DNA of 34,969 nt. Origin: Candidatus Berkelbacteria bacterium (GTDB taxonomy: Bacteria; Patescibacteriota; UBA1384; JACPKC01). Below are positions 9,710-17,934 of the stretch, in pieces. Under the pieces are notes generated by a model. It ran no database searches. It was not told the origin of the DNA and saw only the letters and a list, made by a program, of their open reading frames with translations. Location of the stretch: assembly GCA_020429585.1 (NCBI GenBank), contig JAGQLE010000018.1, positions 1 to 34,969 on the forward strand, given 5' to 3'. Each line of letters begins with the position of its first letter. Positions within the stretch are counted from its first letter, which is position 1. The position numbers were made by a program, and so were the translations under genes.

Positions 9710-10342
9710 TTAAAAAAGTGGCCGAGTCAATTCACGAGCAACTGGTTTAAAACAGGTACGATGAAAGCCAGTTGGACCTAGTGACCTTAGCTCTTGTCGA
9801 TGAAGAGGTGATGGATAGCCTTTGTTCAGATCAAAACGAAACCGTCTTAAATTTTGATGAGTTCGATGCAACGTTCTCATCATTCGATCCCGTTCAACCT
9901 TAGCCACCACTGACGCCGCCGCAACGCAACGGATCGTCATATCGGCTCTCACGTACGCCTTCTGCCGAGTATCAAGCTTTTTAAATTCATAAAGACCGTC
10001 GACTAAAACTAAATCAGGAACAAGTTTTAAGTTACCAATGGCTCGCTTCGCCGCCAATTGCAGTCCCTCGGCCAAACCAAAACTGTTAAGTTCGGACACG
10101 GCGACAATTCCGATCGACCAACTCAAGGCATTTTTTTTGATTCTTCGGGCGAGCCTATCTCTTTCAGACCTTGTCAGTAATTTAGAGTCACGCAAGCCAT
10201 TAAGGCGCAAATTATTCGGCAAAATCACCGCACCCATTACGAGTGGCCCAGCCCAAGACGATCGACCAACCTCGTCTAAACCAGCAATCAGTCCAAAACC
10301 TTGACTCCGATGCTTAGCCTCAAGACTTTCCCGTGGAATCAT
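9710..10342 (-). CDS. rnhB: Ribonuclease HII
   Basis: This 210-residue type 2 RNase H removes ribonucleotides from DNA and RNA primers. The four acidic active-site residues are recognisable: Asp23-Glu24 in GLDEVGR, Asp115 in VLVDG and Asp134 in VRADMTIRCVAAASVVAK. The substrate-sensing GRG motif that normally follows Asp-Glu reads GRS here (residues 26-28, then SWAG), which is unusual. The C-terminus HRTCFKPV is family-like. The start overlaps the yraN stop as ATGA, so the two are co-translated; rnhB-yraN pairing is common in bacteria. Confidence 0.93.
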   Translation of the reverse strand: MIPRESLEAKHRSQGFGLIAGLDEVGRSSWAGPLVMGAVILPNNLRLNGLRDSKLLTRSERDRLARRIKKNALSWSIGIVAVSELNSFGLAEGLQLAAKRAIGNLKLVPDLVLVDGLYEFKKLDTRQKAYVRADMTIRCVAAASVVAKVERDRMMRTLHRTHQNLRRFRFDLNKGYPSPLHRQELRSLGPTGFHRTCFKPVARELTRPLF

Positions 10343-10647
10343 TCCGCTTCGACTGCGCTAATAATGTGAGCAACTTGACCATCTCCCGCAACGTCAATGA
10401 CATCAATTCTTAAGCAACTATCGGGATATTCCTGACTAACCCGCGCGGCCAGCTTTCTAAGCTTTGCCTGTTTACGCCGGTCGACTCTTTCGAGCGGAAG
10501 GCCATATTTAGTAGTTGACCCCGCTTTAACTTCAACTAGCACTATAACATCACCGTCCTTGGCAATAATATCGACTTCGCCGATCCCATAGGTCTTATTC
10601 CGAGCTAAAATTTGGTAAGATCGACTTAAAAGATAGTTAGTTGCCAA
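10339..10647 (-). CDS. YraN/UPF0102 family endonuclease-like protein
   Basis: The fold signature is GIGEVDIIAKDGDVIVLVEVKAG, matching the PD-(D/E)xK-like arrangement of UPF0102 (YraN), usually ~115 residues long. From the only canonical start (TTG at 10647) the product is 102 residues. That TTG cuts into the conserved N-terminal GEELATNYL helix, and GAGGAG abuts it with no spacing. The frame stays open upstream through IGLKGEELA to two ATT codons (10684-10686 and 10681-10683) behind AGAGGAG (10695-10689). The natural start may therefore be ATT at 10683, giving 114 residues and a head-to-head overlap of six bases with the gene at 10678. The biochemical role of the family is unsettled. Confidence 0.85.
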   Translation of the reverse strand: MATNYLLSRSYQILARNKTYGIGEVDIIAKDGDVIVLVEVKAGSTTKYGLPLERVDRRKQAKLRKLAARVSQEYPDSCLRIDVIDVAGDGQVAHIISAVEAE

Positions 10648-10677
10648 CTCCTCACCCTTAAGACCAATTTGATTCGT

Positions 10678-11247
10678 ATGAATAATCGCTCCTCTAAACT
10701 TATTTTTGTCAACTTCTTAACAGGCTTACGCTTTGTTTTTGCCGGTCTTGCTCTTATTTACTACCAAAACCTCACACTTGTCACCTGGTTTATCATCGGT
10801 GCATTTTTGACTGATGCTTTCGATGGCTTCTTAGCTCGTGGTTGGCAGGTCACCTCAAAATTCGGTAAGAAGCTTGACTACAATGCTGACCGAATCTTCT
10901 TTATCTGCTTGCTGATTTTTATGCTATTACGCAACGACACCTTTCCCACCTGGCTACCAATAGCGATTGCTACTGGATCTACTGCCTTGGCGATAGTCAG
11001 CGCCGAAAAAAGCAAAAAGTATTTTCAGCCCAAAACCTGGGCTACTATCGGCTTGATTTACTTTGTCGTGATTGTCTTTTTTTGGCTAAGCCTCATCTCT
11101 TATTTGGCCTGGTTAAGCCTAAACAATCCTTTCAATTGGATCGTTATAATCCTAACAACTACAGGTTCTATCTTCGCTCTTTCTCGCTACAGCATAAATC
11201 TTATAAAGTGGCGCCAAAAATATCTTAAAGAGCTAAAAATTGATTAA
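10678..11247 (+). CDS. CDP-alcohol phosphatidyltransferase, probably PgsA-like
   Basis: This 189-residue membrane enzyme transfers a CDP-activated lipid headgroup or phosphatidyl group. The complete family motif D-x2-D-G-x2-A-R-x8-G-x3-D-x3-D is present in TDAFDGFLARGWQVTSKFGK followed by KLDYNADR. About five to six hydrophobic segments surround it. Phosphatidylglycerophosphate synthase is the likeliest activity from size, but the acceptor cannot be read from the sequence. A TTG nine bases upstream (10669) is an alternative start; neither has a Shine-Dalgarno. It is transcribed alone and ends at a strong terminator shared with rplS. Confidence 0.88.
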   Translation: MNNRSSKLIFVNFLTGLRFVFAGLALIYYQNLTLVTWFIIGAFLTDAFDGFLARGWQVTSKFGKKLDYNADRIFFICLLIFMLLRNDTFPTWLPIAIATGSTALAIVSAEKSKKYFQPKTWATIGLIYFVVIVFFWLSLISYLAWLSLNNPFNWIVIILTTTGSIFALSRYSINLIKWRQKYLKELKID

Positions 11248-11254
11248 GCCCACT

Positions 11255-11283
11255 AAAAAAGGCCCGAGCGGGCCTTTTTTTTA
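11255..11283. terminator. Bidirectional rho-independent terminator
   Basis: The A6 run is followed by GGCCC-GAGC-GGGCC (11261-11274) and a T8 run, so both strands show a stem of five G-C pairs with a U-tract. It serves the phosphatidyltransferase gene (+) and rplS (-); the T-run reaches into the rplS stop codon. Confidence 0.92.
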
Positions 11284-11826
11284 TTTGCCTTCTTGTGTAC
11301 CGGGATTTTCTTGCGTTTCGTGACGAGCTTTGGCTTTAGCTACCTCGGCCTCGGCTTCGGCCTCTTTTTGGGCTTCAGCTTCTGCGCGAGCTTTGGCTTC
11401 AGCCTCTTGCTGAGTTTTGATCTCCTCTTCGTCATGGGAAGCATCCTGCTCCTCAAAAACAACATAATCACCCAAATCACCTAAAGTTTTCTTTTTGAGC
11501 TGTTTAGCGGTCATCGTACGCAAGTAATAAGGGCGAGATTGGCGAAGTTTAACCTGCTTAACCTTCTCGACTTTAACAATTGAAGGCAAATGGAGAGGAA
11601 AGGTTCGCTCAATACCGATGCCACCGGTTGTCCGACGAACAGTAAAGGTACCATTAATACCCAGACCACCTCTGACTCGCAAAACTATGCCTTCAAAAAT
11701 CTGAATACGTTCTTTATTACCCTCTTTGACTTTCTGGTGAACACGAACAACATCACCCGAAGAAAGTTGCGGCGGGTTATTTTTTACATGCTTTTTAACT
11801 ACTGCTTCAAGATATTTAACATTCAT
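11281..11826 (-). CDS. rplS: 50S ribosomal protein L19 with a long charged C-terminal tail
   Basis: Residues 1-~120 are a standard L19: SGDVVRVHQKVKEGNKERIQ, FEGIVLRVRGG, TFTVRRTTGGIGIERTFPLH, then LRQSRPYYLR. L19 sits at the 30S-50S interface. Normal L19 is about 115 residues; this one has 181 because of a tail (~125-181) rich in Glu, Ala, Lys and Gln, predicted to be a charged helix (for example EAEAKARAEAEAQKEAEAEA). The gene starts two bases after the rpmA stop in the methyltransferase-rpmA-rplS operon. The tail lacks hydrophobic residues and its function is unknown. Confidence 0.97.
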   Translation of the reverse strand: MNVKYLEAVVKKHVKNNPPQLSSGDVVRVHQKVKEGNKERIQIFEGIVLRVRGGLGINGTFTVRRTTGGIGIERTFPLHLPSIVKVEKVKQVKLRQSRPYYLRTMTAKQLKKKTLGDLGDYVVFEEQDASHDEEEIKTQQEAEAKARAEAEAQKEAEAEAEVAKAKARHETQENPGTQEGK

Positions 11827-11828
11827 GA

Positions 11829-12119
11829 TTATTCCTTAACCGGAATCGGTTCGACATGAACATACTGGACAGATTTTAAACTACCAGTAAAGCGACGACG
11901 GTTTATTTTCTGGAATTTAACTTTGCCAGCAATTAAGGCAACCAAGGAATCGTCACCGGCGCGCTTAACGTTTTTACCTGGATGATATTTAGTGCCCCGC
12001 TGCCTAATAATTATCTCGCCAGCACCAATTACACTACCACCGTAGCGTTTTACCCCTAACCGTTTTGATTCAGAATCGCGACCGAGCCGAGTCGAACCGG
12101 CCGCCTTTTTATGAGCCAT
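11829..12119 (-). CDS. rpmA: 50S ribosomal protein L27
   Basis: The protein has 96 residues and starts directly with [20 protein letters not shown], so the conserved N-terminal tail that reaches the peptidyl-transferase centre is present from the first codon. There is no Firmicutes-type cleaved leader. [16 protein letters not shown] and KYHPGKNV are typical L27. The gene lies 12 bases after the methyltransferase gene. The usual upstream partner rplU (L21) is absent; pairing with rplS is uncommon. Confidence 0.97.
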   Translation of the reverse strand: MAHKKAAGSTRLGRDSESKRLGVKRYGGSVIGAGEIIIRQRGTKYHPGKNVKRAGDDSLVALIAGKVKFQKINRRRFTGSLKSVQYVHVEPIPVKE

Positions 12120-12131
12120 ATCACTCCAAAA

Positions 12132-13262
12132 TTAATCAATTTTTGCAAAAATGCCAATGCAGCGACCGATGAATTGTCTAGGTCGACTTACACTGACCGA
12201 ATCGACGAGATCATACCTGTTCTTAGGCAGCTTGTCAATCAAGATATCGAGTAAAGATGAATTATTAATTTCGGGAAAGACCACCACCAACGATTGCAGA
12301 GTCGAAATCTGTTCGGCCTGCTTAAACAAATCCAGATAAAGCGGGGCAACTTGAGCAAAGATTAGCCCTTGATCATGCTTACTAACCCGAGCTTGCTGGG
12401 GCTGGCCGATAAATGACTCGGTTACAATCGCGCCAACTTGGCTCAAATCAAGCCGATCCAAATTTGCAATCTCCGTCTCCACTATTTGATAGCTATCGGC
12501 TTTAAACCAAGATAAATTCTTTTTAGTTGCTTCGACTGCAACCGGATCAATATCGCTCCCAACCACCTCATAACCCAAATCTATTGCTTCAATTAAAACC
12601 CGACCAACACCGCAAAAAGGATCCAAAATTTTAAGGTTGGGACGAGGCTGAGCTAAATTAACCATTGCCCGGGCAAGTTTTGTAGGCAACATCCCTCTAA
12701 TCGGATCGGCAACAGGTAAATCGCGATCACGATGACGAAAGGCATCAATGTCCTGACTATGCTCAATTGTCGCAAGCTTAAACTTTCCTTCATCCTCAAA
12801 GATTAGAACTTCCAAGCCTTTCTTAAGACCTTTTGATTGCGCATCGGTAAGCAAGTCGCCATGGCTCGCCACCACAAACCGACGAACCAGGCCAGCTTTT
12901 TTAACTGCTTTTCCCAGACGCAGCGCAGAAAACCCTTTAGTCAAGGAAGAAATTCCAAGGACCCTTAGGTCGCCCAAGGCCTTTTCGAGAATACCTAAAT
13001 CCAGTTCATCCGCCCGGTCAAATGTGGCGATAATTTGTCCAGCCTTACGCAAACTACCAAGGCGCTTAAACTGTTCAGAGCCGACTAAAGCGTTGGCTTT
13101 GACGACAATCAGAGAACTAGTTAAGTTAAGAACACGCAGGTTTTCAAAATCAAAAACCGCCTTCAGTTCTAACAACGACAGCTTTGGCACCCGGCCGGCA
13201 ACAAAAACGTATTCAACAGGAGGAGAAGTTTGAGCTTTGTCCATCTTCATACTCATAGTCAT
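12132..13262 (-). CDS. SAM-dependent methyltransferase, Trm11/UPF0020-like
   Basis: This is a 376-residue protein. Residues ~15-170 resemble a divergent RNA-binding (THUMP-like) half. Residues ~185-376 are a Rossmann methyltransferase with the PF01170 hallmarks: DPIRGMLPTKLARAMVNLA, motif I LDPFCGVGRVLIEA, and VVGSDIDPVAVEATKKN. The usual catalytic (D/N)PP(Y/F) is replaced by VTESFIGQP, a form I associate with CPR Trm11-like proteins from memory. The likely substrate is a tRNA guanine N2, but that is inferred. The ATG at 13262 has AAGGA four bases away and lies inside dnaE, so the two divergent genes overlap by 33 bases; later in-frame ATGs at 13256, 13250 and 13244 would shorten but not remove the overlap. 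Confidence 0.85.
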   Translation of the reverse strand: MTMSMKMDKAQTSPPVEYVFVAGRVPKLSLLELKAVFDFENLRVLNLTSSLIVVKANALVGSEQFKRLGSLRKAGQIIATFDRADELDLGILEKALGDLRVLGISSLTKGFSALRLGKAVKKAGLVRRFVVASHGDLLTDAQSKGLKKGLEVLIFEDEGKFKLATIEHSQDIDAFRHRDRDLPVADPIRGMLPTKLARAMVNLAQPRPNLKILDPFCGVGRVLIEAIDLGYEVVGSDIDPVAVEATKKNLSWFKADSYQIVETEIANLDRLDLSQVGAIVTESFIGQPQQARVSKHDQGLIFAQVAPLYLDLFKQAEQISTLQSLVVVFPEINNSSLLDILIDKLPKNRYDLVDSVSVSRPRQFIGRCIGIFAKID

Positions 13263-16200
13263 TATTCCTTGCTCGATGGCTTAAATAAAATCAATCAATT
13301 AATCGAACGAGCCAAAGAGCATAACATGCCAGCGATGGCTTTAACAGACCATGGCGTAATGTATGGAGCAATTGAGTTCTATCAAAAGGCGAAGGATGCA
13401 GGCATCAAGCCAATCATTGGCGTCGAAGCCTACATGGCCCGACGCACCCTCAATGATCGGGAAGCCGGTCTTGATTCCAAACCCTATCATCTAACGATGC
13501 TGGCCCGTAACCTAACTGGCTACCGCAATCTGATTAAGATGGTTTCCGTTTCCCACCTGGAAGGCTTTTACTATAAACCCCGAATGGACAAAGAACTCCT
13601 AGGTAAACATTCAGAGGGGATTACCGTTTTAACCGGCTGTCTTAACTCTGAATTGGCTCGAACTATTCTGGGCAACAAACAAGCCGAGGCCGAAGAACTT
13701 CTAAAATATTACATGGACACCGTTGGCCGCGAAAACGTGTTTCTCGAAGTCCAAGACCATCCCGCTCTCAAGGACCAAATTACAGTTAATCAGGCAGTAA
13801 AAAAACTTGGTGAAAAACTCAATTTGCCACTCGTTGCCACCGGTGACAGTCATTACTTGACCCACGATGACCAAGATGCCCACGAAATACTACTTGCGGT
13901 TTCAACCGGCAAGGACGTGGACGATGCGGATCGAATGACGCTCAAAGATGTGGATCTGTCGGTTGCCACACCAGAAGAAATGAAAACCCGTTTTTCAGCC
14001 TTTGGTGAAGCGGTCGAAAATACTCTCAGAGTCGCTGAAAATGTTGACCTGGAATTTGAGCTGGGTAAAAACATCCTGCCTAAGTTTGATATTCCGGTTA
14101 AAAACAAAACCGCCAATGAATACTTTGTCGAACTCTTAGACAAAGGCTTCGAAAAAAAATACAAATCGGATAATCAAGAAGCGCGAGAACGTCTCGAATA
14201 CGAAAAGGAAGTCATTAAAAAGATGGGCTTCGAAGATTACTTCCTGATCGTTCAGGATTTTGTTAATTGGTCGAAGGATCAAGGCATTATTGTCGGCCCT
14301 GGTCGTGGCTCAGCTGCCGGCTCGATCATTGCTTACATCTTAGGCATAACCAACTTGGATCCGCTCAAATACGGGTTACTCTTTGAGCGCTTCCTAAATC
14401 CAGATCGCATCTCCATGCCCGATATCGACATTGACTTCGCCGACGACCGGCGTGACGAAGTTTTACGTTATGTCCAAGAAAAATACGGCGAGGAGCGGGT
14501 CGGCCAAATTATCACCTTCGGTACAATGGCAGCCCGCGGCTCAATCCGCGATGTCGCTCGCTCACTAGGTATGAGTTTTGCCGACGGCGATCGGATCGCC
14601 AAGCTTATCCCCGGCAAACCAGGCACCACCCTTAAAGAATCACTCGAAGGGGTTGCAGAGCTCAAAGAAATCTATGACTCCGAACCGAACATGAAACATC
14701 TACTCGACATGGCCATGAAACTCGAAGGCGTTGCCCGTCACGCTTCAACCCATGCCTGCGGAGTCATTATTGCCGACAAACCACTCACCGATTACGTTCC
14801 ACTGGCTACTAACCAAAAAGGACCAATGAAGTCCTTAACTCAATTCAGCATGGTCGACTGCGAGACTGTCGGCCTACTTAAGATGGACTTTTTGGGGTTG
14901 TCTAACCTGACGATCATCAAAAATGCCCTCAGGATTATCAAGAAGCGACACAATAAAGAAATTGACATCGACAATTTGCCACTCGACGATAAACCAACTT
15001 ACGAACTACTATCACGAGGTGAAACAACTGGCGTCTTCCAGCTTGAATCTGGTGGAATGAAACGCTATCTCAAGGAACTTAAACCCTCTCAGCTCGAAGA
15101 CGTTATCGCGATGGCTGCCCTTTATCGTCCGGGCCCAATGGAATTTATTCCGGACTTTATTGATGGCAAACATGGACGCAAAGAAGTTGTCTACATTCAT
15201 GAAAGTGTTGAAGAAGTCCTCAAGCCGACCTACGGGGTTATGGTCTACCAAGAGCAAATGATGAGCATGAGCCGGATCCTAGCTGGTTTTACTGGCGGCG
15301 AGGCTGACACGCTCCGCAAAGGTGTTGCTAAAAAGATTATGGCCGTGCTGGAAAAAATCCAACCCAAATTTGTCGCTGGCTGCGAAAAAGTCGGCTATAT
15401 AACGCGAGACCAAGCCGAAAACCTCTGGCAAGAGTGGTTAGCTTGGGCCAAATACGGTTTTAACAAGTCGCATGCTGCTTGCTATGCCCTTATCGCCTAT
15501 CAGACCGCCTACCTTAAAGCGCATTACCCGGCTGAGTTTATGGCTGCGCTGATGACCTCAGATATCAACAACCTTGATCGCATCTCGATCGAAATCAACG
15601 AGGCTGAAAAGATGGGTCTGCATGTTCTACCGCCCTCGGTTAACGAATCATTCGTCGAGTTTGGTGTCGTCGGTGACGAAGGCAAGGAGATACGTTTTGG
15701 CCTGGCGGCAATTAAAAATATTGGCGATAAAGTCTCGGAAAATATCGTCGAAGACCGTAAGAAGAATGGTTCCTATCAAGACCTAGATGATTTTTGCAGT
15801 CGCCTAGGAACGGAGACAGTCAACAAAAAAACCTTAGAAAACTTGGCAATGAGTGGCGCCTTTGATTGTTTTGCCGAGCGTCAGCAAATCCTCGACAATG
15901 TTGATCTAATCATTAAGTTTACGCAGGCAATCGAAAAAGAAAAAAACTCAGCCCAAGTTAGTTTATTTGGCGGCCTTTCTGAATCAGCTGCACCTACAAC
16001 CAAACTCCAATTGGCTGCCGCAACCCCTGCAACTAAAAAACAACGCTTAGCTTGGGAGAAAGAACTACTCTCAGTCTACGTCAGCGAACATCCGCTCGAT
16101 TCCCATAAAGAAAAAATCGAAAAAATCGACCAACCAATTAATACCCTTAATAGCGTTATGGTTGAACAGCAGGTAACAATCGGTGGCATCATTACCCAAA

Positions 16201-16691
16201 TTAAGCAAATTACCACTAAGAAAGGTGATCCAATGGCCTTCGCCAAATTCGAGGATTTTTCCGGCGAAATCGAACTTGTCGTCTTCCCCAATACCTTTAA
16301 GGAAAAACAAGACCTCTGGCAACTCGACCAGGTTCTAATGGTTAGGGGCAAGATGAACGATCGCGACGGGGAGCGTAAAATTCTCGTCAGCTCAGCTCAA
16401 AATCTTGAAGATGCCAAAATTAAAACCAAGAGAAAACCGACTACTCCACCGACCGACCCAGCCCGAATTAGAGAAATTCATTTAACTTTTGATGCCAGCG
16501 CTAATCGTGCCCTACTTATGGAGTTAAAAGAATTTCTCGCCAAAGCACCTGGGGCAGTTCCTGTTCATTGTGTTATCGAAGAAGATGGCAATCACCGCTT
16601 CGCCACCAATATCAATGTCAAACCCGACCAGGAGCTTATCAATAAACTTTTTAACTCACTCGGCAGAGAAAAAATTCTATTAGTTAGGTAA
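13230..16691 (+). CDS. dnaE: DNA polymerase III alpha subunit
   Basis: This is the 1153-residue replicative polymerase. An N-terminal PHP domain (residues 1-~270) starts FVHLHTHSHYSLLDG and continues with TDHGVMYG, GVEAYM, SVSHLEGFY, TGCLNSEL and TGDSHYL. The palm holds the catalytic aspartates Asp398 and Asp400 (PDIDIDF) and Asp553 (KMDFLGL). Helix-hairpin-helix and OB domains follow (VTIGGIITQIKQITTKKGDP). All nine PHP metal ligands known from Mycobacterium DnaE1 seem present, so intrinsic proofreading is plausible. The start is TTG at 13230 with AGGAGG seven bases upstream; the PHP motif leaves no room for a later start. gdhA follows after seven bases. Confidence 0.97.
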   Translation: MSFVHLHTHSHYSLLDGLNKINQLIERAKEHNMPAMALTDHGVMYGAIEFYQKAKDAGIKPIIGVEAYMARRTLNDREAGLDSKPYHLTMLARNLTGYRNLIKMVSVSHLEGFYYKPRMDKELLGKHSEGITVLTGCLNSELARTILGNKQAEAEELLKYYMDTVGRENVFLEVQDHPALKDQITVNQAVKKLGEKLNLPLVATGDSHYLTHDDQDAHEILLAVSTGKDVDDADRMTLKDVDLSVATPEEMKTRFSAFGEAVENTLRVAENVDLEFELGKNILPKFDIPVKNKTANEYFVELLDKGFEKKYKSDNQEARERLEYEKEVIKKMGFEDYFLIVQDFVNWSKDQGIIVGPGRGSAAGSIIAYILGITNLDPLKYGLLFERFLNPDRISMPDIDIDFADDRRDEVLRYVQEKYGEERVGQIITFGTMAARGSIRDVARSLGMSFADGDRIAKLIPGKPGTTLKESLEGVAELKEIYDSEPNMKHLLDMAMKLEGVARHASTHACGVIIADKPLTDYVPLATNQKGPMKSLTQFSMVDCETVGLLKMDFLGLSNLTIIKNALRIIKKRHNKEIDIDNLPLDDKPTYELLSRGETTGVFQLESGGMKRYLKELKPSQLEDVIAMAALYRPGPMEFIPDFIDGKHGRKEVVYIHESVEEVLKPTYGVMVYQEQMMSMSRILAGFTGGEADTLRKGVAKKIMAVLEKIQPKFVAGCEKVGYITRDQAENLWQEWLAWAKYGFNKSHAACYALIAYQTAYLKAHYPAEFMAALMTSDINNLDRISIEINEAEKMGLHVLPPSVNESFVEFGVVGDEGKEIRFGLAAIKNIGDKVSENIVEDRKKNGSYQDLDDFCSRLGTETVNKKTLENLAMSGAFDCFAERQQILDNVDLIIKFTQAIEKEKNSAQVSLFGGLSESAAPTTKLQLAAATPATKKQRLAWEKELLSVYVSEHPLDSHKEKIEKIDQPINTLNSVMVEQQVTIGGIITQIKQITTKKGDPMAFAKFEDFSGEIELVVFPNTFKEKQDLWQLDQVLMVRGKMNDRDGERKILVSSAQNLEDAKIKTKRKPTTPPTDPARIREIHLTFDASANRALLMELKEFLAKAPGAVPVHCVIEEDGNHRFATNINVKPDQELINKLFNSLGREKILLVR

Positions 16692-16698
16692 GGAGATC

Positions 16699-17934
16699 AT
16701 GAGCAACCCATTTTCAAACATGTTAGAGCTGGTCAGTTCTACCGCCAAAACACTCAAAATTGACGACGAAGTGGTAAATATCCTTAGTCAGCCGGAACGG
16801 TCGGTTGAAGTCCAAGTGCCTTTTATGCTTGATAATGGTCAGCAAGCGATCGCAACTGGTTACCGGGTTCAGTACTCTAGTGCACGCGGTCCATACAAAG
16901 GGGGGTTACGTTACCATCCGCAAGTTGACCTCGACGAAGTCAAGGCTTTGGCTGGCTGGATGAGCTGGAAGTGCGCGGTCGTTGATATTCCCTACGGTGG
17001 CGGTAAAGGAGGAATTGAAATTGATCCTAAAAAACTTTCCGAACTAGAACTAGAAAGCCTCAGTCGCTCGTTTGCCCGCCAACTCGTGCCCTTTATCGGA
17101 CCCCACAATGACATTCCTGCGCCCGACGTTAACACTAATGCGCAGACCATGGCCTGGATAATGGATGAATACTCGCGCGCAACTGGCCAGCATAATCCGG
17201 GTGTAATTACCGGCAAACCGATTCAGCTTGGCGGCTCCCTTGGTCGCGACACTGCTACTGCTCAGGGTGGAATATTTGTCTTGAGCCGCTACTTAGCTAA
17301 ACAAAAAAAGGATCTTAAAGGATTAACAATTGCCATCCAGGGCTTTGGCAATGCGGGCATGAACGCCGCCCAGATCCTCTCGAACTTAGGGGCAAAAATA
17401 ATCGCCGTGTCTGATTCCCGTGGCGGGATTGTCGATCGAAATGGTCTCAATATTGGCCACGTCATTAAAACTAAAAATAAAACTGGATCTGTTCAGGAAC
17501 CAAAGGCAGAAAAAATAACCAGTGAGGAACTATTGGAGCTTGAAGTCGACATACTAATTCCCGCCGCCCTTGAAAACCAAATTACTGCTGACAATGCTAA
17601 AAATATCAAAGCGCCAATTATTTTAGAGTTAGCCAACGGCCCAACCGACCCGGCTGCCGACAAAATCCTCGAATCTAATAACCAGATAGTCATCCCTGAC
17701 ATCCTCGCTAATGCTGGTGGCGTTACGGTTAGCTATTTTGAATGGACCCAAAACATCACTGGTTTTTACTGGACTCTTCAGGAGGTTCAAACCAAGCTCA
17801 AGCTAAAGATGGAGCAAGCTTTTGATGACGTCGCCGGAGCAGCCAAAATCCACAATAGCTCATTGCGCCAAGGCGCCTATATCATCGGCTTAAGCCGAGT
17901 CATTGAGGCCATGAAACTCAGGGGCAACTACTAA
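16699..17934 (+). CDS. gdhA: Glutamate dehydrogenase
   Basis: This 411-residue enzyme interconverts glutamate with 2-oxoglutarate and ammonia. Family motifs in order: YRVQYSSARGPYKGGLRYHP, KCAVVDIPYGGGKGGIEIDP with the catalytic lysine, IPAPDVNTNAQTMAWIMDEYS, then the dinucleotide fold IQGFGNAGMNAAQIL with AVSDSRGG at the end of the second strand, and LANAGGVTVSYFEW. Length is typical of the short (~415-residue) hexameric form. Cofactor preference cannot be fixed from the motif alone. The ATG has AAGGAG six bases upstream and follows dnaE closely. The stop overlaps the convergent PH-domain gene by four bases. In a CPR background it is one of few amino-acid metabolic enzymes. Confidence 0.96.
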   Translation: MSNPFSNMLELVSSTAKTLKIDDEVVNILSQPERSVEVQVPFMLDNGQQAIATGYRVQYSSARGPYKGGLRYHPQVDLDEVKALAGWMSWKCAVVDIPYGGGKGGIEIDPKKLSELELESLSRSFARQLVPFIGPHNDIPAPDVNTNAQTMAWIMDEYSRATGQHNPGVITGKPIQLGGSLGRDTATAQGGIFVLSRYLAKQKKDLKGLTIAIQGFGNAGMNAAQILSNLGAKIIAVSDSRGGIVDRNGLNIGHVIKTKNKTGSVQEPKAEKITSEELLELEVDILIPAALENQITADNAKNIKAPIILELANGPTDPAADKILESNNQIVIPDILANAGGVTVSYFEWTQNITGFYWTLQEVQTKLKLKMEQAFDDVAGAAKIHNSSLRQGAYIIGLSRVIEAMKLRGNY

